Positions 33,726 through 45,560 of a stretch of 64,000 bases of DNA are shown in pieces. Position 1 is the first letter of the stretch. Each line of letters begins with the position of its first letter. The DNA is from Castanea sativa. Its lineage: Eukaryota; Streptophyta; Magnoliopsida; Fagales; Fagaceae. The notes under the pieces are model-generated. The model did no database searches and was not told the DNA's origin. It saw only the letters and a list, made by a program, of their open reading frames with translations. Position numbers and translations under genes: made by a program. The stretch is taken from the NCBI RefSeq assembly GCF_040712315.1, contig NC_134020.1:5685362-5749361 (forward strand). Direction: 5' to 3'.

Positions 33726-34590
33726 ACTTATTGGTACTTTTTCCTATTTATTTTGTTTCTGCACATGAGCCATGTATTTAGTATCCCACCATGTATGGAA
33801 AGGTCATTCGTAAATTGCTAGGCAATTGCATAAGGCCTTCCTCCTTTTTGTTTGAGTTCTTAAAGCATAGTCTAGTTTGTTAGGAATGCTTAGAAACCGA
33901 GAGATGGCAGGGAGAGATGTTTATAATGAAATTCTAGATATATTTATGAGATGAGATGTAATGTTTTAATATCCAAATGTAAGAAAGAAACTGAATAGCA
34001 CAATACAGGCATACTAATGAATATGCAGGCAAATGCTTTGAAAACGTAAGATTATACAAATAAGTGTTAAATGTAAAACCCACGCATATCAATATCTCAT
34101 TTTTCCAAGGATACATCATGTTCGAGACAAATCTTTTCCTTTTCCCATTGAGGTAAATTTCCCATTGGCATGAGCCAAAACATCTTGAGCAGACCACCAA
34201 CTCATGGCAGCATCGTAGACAGAAAGCAATCTCGGAGGTGTCTTCTTGCCTTGGGTACCAGATCCATCTAATCTTCTAATCTTAAGCAGATATTTAAATA
34301 GACATAACTGCCTGATTTCTCTTTTAAGACGTGACCGAACCAAGATGGCTGCCTACATACCTCCACTAGGAAGGATCAGGTCATCACGTAGTTCAACTGA
34401 CTTTTTGATTGTCTTAATTTTTGCCTAGATCTCCCTTTCGGGTTTTCAATCTAGCAAGCTCTCTCACACTCTTTCTTTTGCTCTCCTTTATAGTAGACCA
34501 CCCTTTTGGGTTTTCAATCTACCTTTTCACATATTTATTTTTTGCTTTTTTTTTTTTTGGCCTTTAACATAAAAACATAGATATGAGGTG
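33726..34590. other. Spacer between the antisense gene and integrase of E2, with hairpin repeats
   Basis: No convincing gene. A minus-strand frame at 34116-34343 has no recognisable motif. At 34410-34530 two units contain 'ccctttcgggttttcaat' and 'cccttttgggttttcaat', each with a CCC/GGG stem, matching the repeats at the same place in E1 (22730-22870). A T-rich run lies at 34535-34560. Confidence 0.55.
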
Positions 34591-35700
34591 CACTGCGAGC
34601 TCCTTCCTGCAAAGTACTGTATAACAGCATCAGAATTGGTGGGCATATTGAAGTCATACCCGTCCATGTCGGCTAGAATTAAGGCTCCTCCAAAAAAGGT
34701 CTTCTTCACCACATATAGGCCCTCTTAAGTTGGGGCAAACTTTCCTTTGTGATCAGGCATGGCTTGGTTGTGCTTCTTTAAGACTAGATTGCCTTCTTCA
34801 AATACCTTGGGTCTAAGTTTCTTGTTGAATGCTCGCTCGACGCGGCATTGGTACAACTGTCCATGGTACATTGCGGTCATGCGCTTTTCATCTATCATGT
34901 TTAGTTGTTCATATTAGGAACAGGCCCATTCAGCTTCTAACAGCTTTGGTTGAGATAAAATCTTGAGAGACAAGATCTTTACCTCTGCGAGGACAAGGGC
35001 CTCCATGCCATATATTAATGAATACAGGGTCGCACCCGTGGAAGTACGAACAGAAGTGCGATATGCACACAAGGCAAACGAAAAGTACTTGTACCAATCT
35101 TTATATGTGTCTGTCATCTTAACCAAGATTTTCTTTATGCTCATGTTAACGGCTTCCAATGCGCCATTCATCTGAGGGCATGAGGAACCAAATTTCTGTA
35201 CTCAATCTTGAACTATTGGTAGAGTTGCTAGATCATTTTCCCATTTAAGCTCACCCCATTATCTGTAATGAGCTCTGTTGGCACACTGTAGCGACAAATG
35301 ATGTTGTGTTTCAAGAACCAAGCTACCATTGCTTGAGTGACGTTTTTGTATGAAGTGACTTCCACCCACTTTGTAAAATAATCAATGGCCACTAAGATGT
35401 ACTCATGACCATTTGAAGCTTTTGGAATCACAAGTCCGATGACATCCATACCCCAAGCTGAGAAGGGCCTTGGTGCTTCTAAAGAGTGCAAAGGTTGAGG
35501 AGGAGCGTTCTTCCTGTCTTAATAGGCTTGGCAACAGTGGCATGTCCTCACATGTTTAATGCAATCGCTTTCCATGGTGAGCCAATAGTATCCGACTCTC
35601 ATAATCTTGCGGGGCAACAGGGGTCCACTGGTATGTGCTCCGAGTAAGCCTTCATGCATCTCTTCCATTAGATAATTAGCCTTGGGGGTATCTACGCATC
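34591..35700 (-). pseudogene. pol: Tat-like integrase of E2
   Basis: Right to left: zinc finger HEGLLGAHTSGPLLPRKI...CHCCQ (HHCC complete) and a stop. The core follows: FSAWGMDVIGLV (first Asp), GHEYILVAIDYFTKWVEV, TELITDNGVSLNGK (second Asp), NGALEAVNMSIKKIL (Glu), then AYRTSVRTSTGATLYSLIYGMEA. The C-terminal part is RVERAFNKKLRPKVFEEGNLVLKK...GGALILADMDG. All catalytic residues are present but stops and frameshifts (near 35200 and 34910) separate the blocks. Its sequence differs from the E1 integrase, so E1 and E2 are separate families. Confidence 0.9.
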
Positions 35701-36345
35701 AAAGCAGGGTAGAATCGTGGTTCCTTTTGTACAAAGACTTCTCCACTCAAGAAAAATTGGCAGGCCATGCGCCGGATAAACTTCTTTTCACTATTGGTTG
35801 CACCGGGCGGGTATTCACTGTTCTTGATATAAGCCATAATATCATGGTACCATAACTTTCAGTCGGTTTCGACTTCGACATTCATACATTCCTCAATGTT
35901 CATGCAACGGTTCAGCACACTTCGGACTTCTATGCGCAATTGCCGCATATCATCTCTTACTGATAACTTGACCATGCTAGCCAAGGTAGCTAAGGCATCT
36001 GCAAAATGGTTGGGTGCTTGTGGCAAATAGGTGAACGTTATGTTTTGAAACTTCAGAATCAAGAGGCAGACGCATTTCTGATACGGAATCAACTTGGTGT
36101 CTCTGGTTTTCCATTTTCCTTCAATTTGGGAGATGATCAACAGGGATCTCCAAACACGCTCAAGTCATAGGCGCCGAACTCTAGGGCCACTTGCAGGCCA
36201 ACTATGCACGCTTCATATTTTGTGACATTGTTGGTGCAATCAAAATTCAGCTTGATTGAAATAGGGATTTGCTGGCCCTTAAGGGAAACTAAGACTACTC
36301 CCACTCCATTTCCGGTAGAATTGGCAACTCCATCGAAGTAAAGCT
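35701..36345 (-). pseudogene. pol: RNase H of E2, truncated by a copia LTR
   Basis: At the right edge it starts within LYFDGVANSTGNGVGVVL (first RNase H Asp), then TKYEACIVGLQVALEFGA (Glu). A frameshift follows near 36140, then IISQIEGKWKTRDTKLIPYQ and LPQAPNHFADALATLASM (final Asp). Downstream is the usual linker to integrase. RT should lie right of 36345 but a copia LTR starts at 36346 and gag lies beyond it, so protease and RT are gone. Confidence 0.9.
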
Positions 36346-37730
36346 TGTTAGGATTAGTGCCCTTAAATCCTATTGTATGATGATATGTATGATATTATGT
36401 ATGACTTAATGTTGTAATTAATAAAGTTGTTTTATTATTATCTAAAAATAACGGTAACATGAATATTGAGACATTATCATATAGTCCATGAGATGCATAG
36501 TATGTGATTTATGTGAAAAGTCACAGAAGATATAAATCGCAAGTTCTTTGTAAACTCAGAATTGTAGTTCGTAGTCGGTGATGAAATTTGGCATTTCATC
36601 TGCGAAGACTACAACATATCAACTAAGATGATTTGTCTCGATCATGGAAATGGAGATTTCTAATTGATATGTTGATATGTTTTAATAGTTAAAACATATT
36701 GAACTAGACCGGTGTGAGATTTATTATTCTCCTAACGACTGTCAAATGAATAATAAACTCACGACTTATATTTACATGAACTCTTAATCCTAAGAGAATA
36801 ATGCATCTGATCATGAGGTGTAGGTTGCTTTGATTTATCAGGAGTGAGGTCTAAAGAAACGATCAAAACCTCAGTATGTTGGGCAACCACATTTAGTGTT
36901 GATGGAACATATATTCTCAAGATGTAATTCATAGTCTTTTAACGGAGATACAAAATACTACCTTGAGATAAGTTTAATGGGTTTGTTATTCAAAATGTTA
37001 GGCCTAACTGCTTTAGTAAATAGTTACTAAAGTATATATTTATGAAATTGGATTTCTTAAATATATGATGAATAACTTTAAAGGATTAAACTCGGTACTC
37101 GAGAATTAAGATGTAGTAATCTACAAAGTGGCAGTCTACTTTCATGACTTTGTGTTACTACGAATATTTTATGAAGGAGTTGCATGTACAATAAAGTCTT
37201 AGGATATAATTTATAGATAAGGCCTACAGTGCAACTATATTTATATAGTGGTATTAAATATACTTAATGGTAACTTTGGACTTGTCAAGAGTTGACAGAA
37301 AAGCCCAAGGCCCATTGGAGCTAGTGTCTTATTGGTCCCTTTTGGTCCCACTCCAAGCCACATACTAAAGCCCAATTGGAAAGGCCCAAAAGGCTAGCCC
37401 AATTAGATAATCAGTTATAAGGAGAGAAACATACAGAATTTTAAAGTATGAAAAAGAGAGACATCATTACGAAATGGTGTGTATGTGAGAAAGAGACACT
37501 CTATCGTTCTCCCTTGAAAACTGATTGAGAGACCACACATCTTGGGTGTAAAGTGGAATTGGAGTGAAGATTAAAAGTGTTCTCGAGTACTTCAATCTTT
37601 GGTTTTGAATTTCACCGCACCAAGGTATGCTCTCTTGTTCTAGAATTTTGAAATTTACATAGCACATGTTATTAATTGCGAATGAAGTAGATCCATTAAT
37701 TTTCCGCTACGTACATGCATATTTCCATCA
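36346..37730 (+). repeat. Copia LTR without target duplication, at the site of a pol deletion (1385 bp)
   Basis: Starts TGTTAGGATTAGTGCCC and ends ...GCATATTTCCATCA, the same 3' end subtype as element D. The left flank is AAGCT (36341-36345), the right flank TTATC (37731-37735): no match. Left of it is RNase H and right of it gag of the same gypsy element. The usual 1.5-2 kb of protease and RT is missing. Recombination between the LTRs of two separate insertions explains both facts. Confidence 0.92.
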
Positions 37731-37738
37731 TTATCAAA

Positions 37739-39065
37739 CTATATTAGCTTGTTGTCAATGAGATCTTGGACACGGTCTCTCAAATGAAGACATTCTTCAA
37801 GGGTATGCCCTTCAGCCCCGAAATGGTGCTCACACTTCTTGGATGGTTCAAAATTAGGCAATGGAAGGCCTTCGTTGGGCTTTTGAAACATTGGGGTCAC
37901 CAATTTCCTTTCCAATAGGTAAGCATAGAGTTCTGCCATGGGCATGGGCAATGAAATGTACTTTTGGTATTCCCTCCTAAAGGGACGAGGCTGGTCTGGC
38001 CTCCCTCTCTGATTGAAGGCTTGGTTAGGTGCTTGAGTGGGTTGAGCATGTTGCTGATAAGGTCTCGTAACTAGGGCTGCATAAGCAAGAGTGGTACCTC
38101 TAGGCCTCTCTAGCGCATTGTCAACCATGTGGACGTCAGCTTCCTTGGTTTTACAGCCGGTCAATTTCTTAACCTGTTATTTGACCATGGAACTCAAGGA
38201 CTTGGGACCCATGATCTTCTTTCTCCTAATATTCTTGTTGACACGCTCCCCAATAAGGATGAGGCTAGCAAAATGAGTGACTTGGGTGCTGATCATTTTC
38301 TCACAGTAAAGGGGCTTGAGGTTGTCAATAAATCATTTGATCATCTCATTTTCCATCATGGGGGTTGCACTTGTGCGGCAAGCTCACGCCACCTCTGGGC
38401 ATACTCTCGGGAAGATTCCCCACTTTTCTTCTATATTCGATCAGGAGCTATCATAGTGTTGAACCGGCAGTATTCCAAGAAGGAGTTGGCCATTTCCCTC
38501 CAACTAGAGGTCTTTCCCAATCTTGCATACCATGTGGCCATAGGGCTGGTCAAACTATTAGGGAAAATATGACAAAGCAGTGGATGGTTATCCCCATAAG
38601 GAGCCATCTTCCTACAAAACATGCTTAAGTGTGCGCAAGGGTTTATGGTACCATCATACTTGACGAACTCTGGTGCCTTGAACTTGGGAGGCATAATGAC
38701 CTGAGGGAAGCTGGTCAGACTATTTAGATCAACACTACCTTGGGTGCTAAAGCCCTCTATGATGCGAAGCTTTTCGGCTAGAGTTTCCACTTGGCTTTTG
38801 ACTTGGCTAATTCTAGATTCGAGGTTCTTTTCCTTAAAAGGATTTGTCTCTTGGTCATGGGCAATACATTGTGGCCCTAATTCTGTACCGGTGGGGGCTA
38901 GTTTTAATTCTCAGTTCAAGGATTTCCTTGACTGTGACCAGAGGAGTTCAGTCCTCCTTCTACAACCAGTTGTTGCATCATGCTCATCAATTCTAACACT
39001 TGCTCCTTTATAAGAGTAATCTCCTAAGCATGTTCCTCATGGGGAGAAGTACCACTAGTAGACAT
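37739..39065 (-). pseudogene. gag: Tat-like gag of E2
   Basis: Start near 39065 (MSTSGTSPHEEHA, then a stop, then ITLIKEQVLELMSMMQQL). The central capsid-like part reads PPKFKAPEFVKYDGTINPCAHLSMFCRKMAPYG, LCHIFPNSLTSPMATWYARL, WREMANSFLEYCRFNTMIAPDR. The C-terminal part includes KYISLPMPMAELYAYLLERKLVTP and a zinc-knuckle-like CEHHFGAEGHTLEECLHLRDRVQDLID. Stops occur near 38430 and between 38165 and 38430. This is the standard gag of Tat-type gypsy elements. Confidence 0.9.
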
Positions 39066-40962
39066 CTTTCATACGCGCGAAACCTAATGATGATGGGATC
39101 ACAATGTGGTGGTAGCGTAGACTATTTCTTCTTAGCAATCTTTTGATTCTGTGAATGGATGGGAGGTGATAGAGATGGGGGTGCATTTGAAAATGTGGAA
39201 AAACAACACCAAAATCAAGTTAGTTCATGTCCTTGTTATTTAACATGCACCTACCATTTTCAGGAAAATTTGGCTTTGCACCCTTGATCAGGTATTTATC
39301 ATGGTGAGTTTCTACTATGATGCAAGATTAATGCACAAGATTGGCAAGTAACCAAAACTTTCATGATATGCTGGGTGATGTGAGATAGACCTTTCCTTTG
39401 ATTACATGCTGGTACAAGACTTGTTTTTACAAAGCTGGGTTCATCGGCTCTAATAGTGGGCCTTCTACAATGCAAATGCGAGGAAAAACTCGGCTTCTAA
39501 CAATGTGGACTTCTTAGGGAAGCTCTTGAACACTTGGATCTCCTAGACACTTGGGCAGCACGAATCTCTTAGACCTTTGGATTTCTTGGACTTTGGATCT
39601 CTTGGAAGAGCCCTTGGATTCTTGACATCGAGGGATCTCTTCGATGATTTTGACATCTTGACAATTTGGGCAACATGGATCTCTTAGACCTCTGGATCTC
39701 TTGGATCAGCCCTTGGATTCTTAACATCTAGGGCTCTCTTCAATGATTTGGAAAGCTTTTGAACTCTTGATGCTTTGGAATTTGGCAGCATTTCAGCAAC
39801 ACTTCCTCTTGAATGGAGTTTCAGTTACTTGCCATAAATTTATCTTTGCAAATTAGGTGACAGAACCATTTTGTGTATGCATGAAGGCCCTTGTAGGGTT
39901 GTAAACCCTTGGGGATAAGGTATGATCTAGCATGTACAATCAACAGGGTTGCTTTCCCTGGGGGTTTAACCATGGATGATGTGCAAATAGGATAGAAGAA
40001 ACTTGGAGTAGAGCACAATTTCTTTGGCGAAAGCAAAAAGGGTGCACTTGTTACAAGACACTTTCCCCTGACCTCTAATCTTAGAAGGGTATCTTTTCTT
40101 AGGTTTGGATGTTCACTCTTTTGGTTTTGCCTAATCCTGATGGGCTCTGGCTTGATCTAGTCCTCACGGGTTTAACATAACTAGGCCAACTATATGCAAA
40201 GGCTTAAGTGATAGGTTGTTCCTGTCCTAGGGTACTCAATCATCATACCCCTCCCTTCATGGAAGTTATGGGGTAGGAAGGATCGAAGGGGCCTTTTCAG
40301 CTACTCCTATCCACCCATGGACCCAAAAGTGCCTATAACATCAGTCCCAAATCTAACTATGGGTAACACTACCAATGTTTTGATCTGGGCATCTACAGAG
40401 GGGTGATGAAATCCCCAAAGAGATGTGACTACGCTTGTAGTATGGAGCTCGAGTTTGGCTACAAAGGGTGTAAATGTCATGCAATCCTTAATGAAGGGGA
40501 AAGAATTTTTTCAAAGCATAACAAATATACATATGAAAGCTGGATAAAGGTGTAGCAGAAATTAAATTTTGCTACCCTATGTTTGCATGTGAAGGAAAGC
40601 GGTAAAGCATGTGAGGAAAGCGGTAAAGCCTCACGAAAATACCTCACACCCCTTCTCAAAAAGGATTTTTTGGAAAAATATTTTTTGCTCTTTTGGAAAT
40701 AGCCTACTAAGATATAGTAGAAGCTTTTTCCAAAAAGGAAAGCCCTAGAGGCCAATGCCAATTTCTGTGTTTTTGAAAGCCAATGTCCAAAGATTATGGT
40801 TTTATTAAAAGCTCTAAAGGCTAAACTCTCTAAGTATCCTCAGTGGAGTAACTAGTCTATTGACGCCCAGCCTCAATCATTAGCGGAAAAACAACCACCG
40901 CCATGCCTTTGTCCGACCACCCGCCGTGGTGACGCTCCAGCGCGCACGGGGCACCGTTGGAA
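39066..40962 (-). other. Leader of E2
   Basis: Nearly 1.9 kb between the LTR fragment and gag with no coding frame. It contains a two-copy repeat of about 115 bp (units from 39555 and 39670, rich in 'ggatctcttgga'). I could not recognise a primer-binding site at the right end. Confidence 0.6.
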
Positions 40963-41597
40963 GGCCCCTCTCGATGGTGGTTGCGTGTGTTCACGTAGAG
41001 TTTCGGGTGCTCACTCTCTCTCGGTGGAGGAAGGTAGGTCTACCATGGGCATTATGGCAGGAATTTAGGCCAAATTTTAAAGGATTACCAAAGGTGAGTG
41101 AAGTCGCCACCAATTATTGCGTTTTTTAAGATGTGATTGGTCACCTGTTTCTAGTTGATTTTATTACCAATCCTAGGCTAAGAAAAATGTCATTTTTCCT
41201 AATCTAATGTATATGGCAAAAAATTTTGATTCTTGAGTTCGGAAGTTTGGTTACGTGTGGGGAAGGTGTTAAGTACCCCACAACGCCTATCCAAGGACAG
41301 TCCTTTGTTTTAATAAAACCTTAATTTTTGAAAATTGTCAGTAAAAACATGATTTTGACATTGGCTTTCGAGGCTTTGCATGCATGGGGCTTTGAGGTTT
41401 GGCTTTTGAATGGGTGTGGTCCCAATCTATATTTTCCTAAGGCATACGGGTAAAATACCAAATTTCCACATTAAAAACTCGGCAACATGTCACCGTGCTT
41501 TTGCTGTGGAAATTAGGCATCGCTTGTCTTAGGTGACATGGACTGTGACAATCATACCGAAAGGGGCAAGGGGTCATATATATACATACATCATGTA
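40963..41597 (-). repeat. Truncated 5' LTR of E2
   Basis: Matches 24633-25265 by eye, including 'aagtcgccacc' (41101-41111), 'ggggaaggtgttaagtacccc' (41260-41279) and 'atacatacatcatg'. It stops at about 41597, where copia element C begins; the promoter part of the LTR is therefore missing. Confidence 0.8.
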
Positions 41598-42872
41598 AAT
41601 TGTTAACATGTACTATGTAAATTTCAGAATTCAAGAATAAGAGAGCATACCTTGGTGTGGAGAAATTCAAAACTAAAGATCAAAAGTACTTTGGAACATT
41701 TTTAATCTTCACTCCAATTCCACTTTATGCCCAAGAAATGTGATCTCTCAATCAGTTTCCAAGGGAGAATAAGAGAGTGACTTTCACTCACATACACACC
41801 ATTTCACATTTGCTCAACACTTACATGAAAATCTGTATAATTCTCCCTTTTTATCTAACTAATTATCTAATTGGGCTAGCCTTTTGGGCCATTCCAATTG
41901 GACTCTAGTATGTGGCATGAAGTGGGACCAAAAGGGAACAAATAAAACACTAGCTCCAATGGGCCTTATTAATAAATTATATCCCAAGACTTTATTATAC
42001 ATGCAACACCTTCATAAAATATTTGTAATAATATAAAGTCATAAATGTAAACTGCCACTTTGAAGATTACTACATCTTAATCCTTTAGTGCCCGGTTTAA
42101 TCCTTTAAGTTATTCTTCATATATGTATGAAATCCAATTTCATAAATATATACTTTAGTAACTCCTTACTAAAGTGGTTAGGCCTAACACTTTTAATAAC
42201 CAAACCCATTAAATCTATCTCAAATGAATATTTTATATCTCCGTTAAGAGATTATGCATTCCATCTTGAGAATATATGCTCAATCAACACTAAATGTGGC
42301 TGCCCAACATACTGAGGTTTTGATCGTAACTTTAGATCTCACTCTTGATATATCAAAGCAACCTACACCATATGATCAAGTCCATTGTTCTCTCAGGATT
42401 AAGAGTTCATGTAAATAGAAGTCGTGAGATTTATTATTCATTTGATAGTTGTTAGGAGAATAATAAATCTCACAGCAGTCCAATTCAATATGTCTCAACT
42501 CTTAAAACATATCAACATATCAACAAGATGTCTCCACTTCCATGATCAAGAGAAATCATCTTCGTTAATATGTTATCGTCTTCGTAGATGAAATGCCCAA
42601 TTTCATCACCGACTACGAACTATAATTCAGAGTTTACAAAGAACTTGTGATCTATATCTTCTGTGATTAAATCACATAAATCACGTACTATGCATCTCAT
42701 GGACTATATGATAATGTCCAAATATTCATGTTACCATTATTTTAGATAATAATAAAACAACTTTATTAATCACAACATTAAGTCATATATAATGTCAAAC
42801 ATAGCATCATACAATAGGATTTTTTTTTTTTAAGCATACATACAATAGGATTTAAAGGCACTAATCCTAACA
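41598..42872 (-). repeat. 3' LTR of element C, end truncated (1275 bp)
   Basis: Inner edge at 42872 (minus strand TGTTAGGATTAGTGCC), next to the polypurine tract complement. The outer edge is missing: the copy begins at the phrase 'gttaacatgtactatgtaaatttcag', about 90 bp inside a complete LTR. Near 42822-42850 a run of T is flanked by two copies of 'catacaatagga', a small local duplication. Confidence 0.88.
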
Positions 42873-43759
42873 ATCTTCCACTTGCCCTAAAGACTATTAT
42901 GCACTAATTTAACTCCCACTCCTTCCAAATGTTACTCAAAAGTCCTTTGAGGCAAGGCTTTGGTAAAGGGATCCGCTAGATTACTTGCACTATCAATCTT
43001 TACTACTACAACATCTCCTCGAGCAACAATGTCTTGAATAATGTGGTACTTTCTTTCAATGTGCTTTCCTTTCTTGTGATTCCTTGGATCCTTGGATTAA
43101 GCAACCGCTCCCCTATTGTCACAGAACAATGTGATAGGAACTTGCTCCATTTTCACAACATCAAGATCAGAATGGAATTTCTTAAGCCAAACAGCTTCCT
43201 TTACCGCTTCACAAGCGGCAATGTATTTAACTTCCATGGTGGAGTCGGCAATACAAGATTGCTTAACACTCCTCCAACTTATGGCTCCACCTCCCAAGGT
43301 GAACACACAACCTGATGTTTACTTTCTAAAATCAAGATATGACTGAAAATCTGAATATGTATAACCAATAAGTATCAAATCCTCACAACGGTAAACAAGC
43401 ATATAATTTCTCGTTCTCCTTAAATACTTGAGAATATGCTTTACAGCTTGTCAATGTTTAAGTCCTGGATTTGATTGATATCAGCTGACCATGCCAACTG
43501 AATAACAGATATCCGGCCTAGTACATAGCATGGCATACATGAGACTTCCCACTGCAGAAGCATAGGAAACTTATCTCATCATATTTTCTTCCTCAAGAGT
43601 CTTAGGCCTTTGGTCATCAGACAGAGGAACTCCATGTCTGAAAGGAAGTAATCATTTCTTAGAGTTTTGCATGCTAAACTGTTCTAGAACCTTATCTATA
43701 TATCTAGCTTGTGACAAACCTAACATCTTATTCTTGCGATCTCGCCAAGCTTGATCCCT

Positions 43760-44003
43760 AAAATAAAGTTAGCTTTGCCCAAGTCTTTCATATCAAATTG
43801 GCTTAACAACCAAACTTAATTGATGACATAACCCCTACATCATTTTCAATGAGTAGAATATCATCAATATAAAGTACTAGGAAAATAAAGTTAGCTTTGC
43901 CCAAGTCCTTCATATCAAATTGGCTTAACAACTAAACTTAATTGATGACATAACCCCTACATCATTTTCAATGAGTAGAATATCATCAATATAAAGTACT
44001 AGG
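43760..44003 (-). repeat. 122-bp tandem duplication in RT of element C
   Basis: The block 43760-43881 (starts 'aaaataaagttagc', ends 'aaagtactagg') is repeated at 43882-44003 with only about two differences. It carries the RT active-site motif twice. 122 is not a multiple of three, so it shifts the frame. Confidence 0.95.
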
Positions 44004-44158
44004 AATATTACTACTTTATCTCGATGTCTTTTGTACACACATGGTTCATCAAGATTTTGTTCAAAACCATATAACTTGATTGCTTGATCAAATCTAATGT
44101 TCCATGACATAGATGCTTGCTTAAGTCCATAAATGGACCTTTTCAACTTGCATACCAT

Positions 44159-45560
44159 TGTTAGGATATGTGCCCTTAAATCCTATTATATGATGCTATG
44201 TATGACTTAATGTTATGATTAATAAAGTTGTTTTATTATTATCTAAAATAATAGTAACATGAATATTTGGACATTATCATATAGTCCATAAGATGCATAG
44301 TATGTGATTTATGTGAAAAGTTACAGAAGATATAAATCATAAGTTCTTTGTAAACTCAGAATTATAGTTCGCAGTTGATGATGAAATTGGGCCTTTATCT
44401 GCGAAGATTATAACGTATCAACTAAGACGATTTGTCTTGATCATGGAAGTGGAGACTTCTAGTTGATATGTTGATATATTTTAAGAATTAAGACATATTG
44501 AACTGGACCGCTGTGAGATTTATTATTCTCCTAACGACTGTCATATAAATAATAAATCTCATGACTTCTATTTGCATGAACTCTTAATCCTGAAAGGATA
44601 ATGGACATGATCATGAAATGTAGGTTGCTTTGATATATCAAGAGTGAGATCTAAAGCCACGATCAAAACCTCAGTATGTCGGGTAGCCACATTTAGTGTT
44701 GATGGAACATATATTCTCAAGATGGAATTCATAATCTCTTAATGGAGATATAAAATATTCCCTTGAGATAAGTTTAATGGATTTGATTATTCAGAGTGTT
44801 AGGTCTAACCACTCTGGTAAGGAGATACTAAAATATTTATGAAATTGGATTTCATAAATATATGATGAATAACTTAAAGGATTAAACTGGGTACTCAAAG
44901 ATTAAGATGTAGTGATTTTCAAAGTGGCAGTCTACATTCATAACTTTATATTACTACGAATATTTTATGAAGGGGTTGCATGTATAATAAAGTCTTGAGA
45001 TATAATCTATTAATAAGGCCTAGAGTACAATTATATTTATATAGTGGTATTAAATATAATTAATAGTAACTTTGGACTTGTCAAGAATTGTCAGAAAAGC
45101 CCGAGGCCAATTGAAGCTAGTGTCTTATTGGTCCATTTTGGTCCCACTCCAAGCCACACACTAAAGCCCAATTGGAAAGGCCCAATAGGCCAGCCCAATT
45201 AGATAATCAGTTAGATATAAAGGGAGTAACATACAGAATTTTTTATTAAAGAGAAATACACATCATTGTGAAATGGTGTGTGTGTGTGTGTATGTGTGTG
45301 AAGCCACTCAATTATTCTCCCTTGAAAACTGATTGAGAGACCACACTTCTTGGGTGTAAAGTAGAATTGGAGTGAAGATTAAAAGTATTCCCAAATACTT
45401 CTAATCTTTTGTTTTGAATTTCACCACACGAAGTTACGCTATCGTGTTCTTAAATTTTGAAATTTACATAGTGCATGTTATCAATCATGAATGATATAGA
45501 TCCATGTTTGTTACTTCCGTTGTGTGTTTTATATGAGATACAAAACAAGATTTTCCAACA
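44159..45560 (+). repeat. Solo copia LTR with ACCAT target duplication (1402 bp)
   Basis: Starts TGTTAGGATATGTGCCC, ends ...TTTTCCAACA, flanked by ACCAT at 44154-44158 and 45561-45565. It lies in the RT gene of element C, plus orientation, opposite to its host. A GT microsatellite (45276-45300) lies in the R/U5 part; the same place in element B's LTR has a shorter GT run. Confidence 0.96.

Larger units (their letters stand above)
24633..41597 (-). mobile_element. Tat/Ogre-like Ty3/gypsy element E2 with antisense extra genes
   Basis: Minus-strand element about 17 kb long including a later copia LTR. Right to left: broken 5' LTR (40963-41597), leader, gag (39065-37739), [copia LTR in place of protease/RT], RNase H, integrase (to about 34600), antisense coiled-coil gene and PMD gene with tandem repeats, minisatellite, 3' LTR (27313-24633). 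The two LTR segments match over about 630 bp by eye and break off at the same base on the left. It is inserted into integrase of E1; element C truncates it on the right. Confidence 0.75.

Noticed and set aside
34116..34343. Minus-strand frame MVRSRLKREIRQLCLF in the E2 spacer
   Set aside because: No recognisable motif, no counterpart in E1, and stops on all sides; treated as chance.
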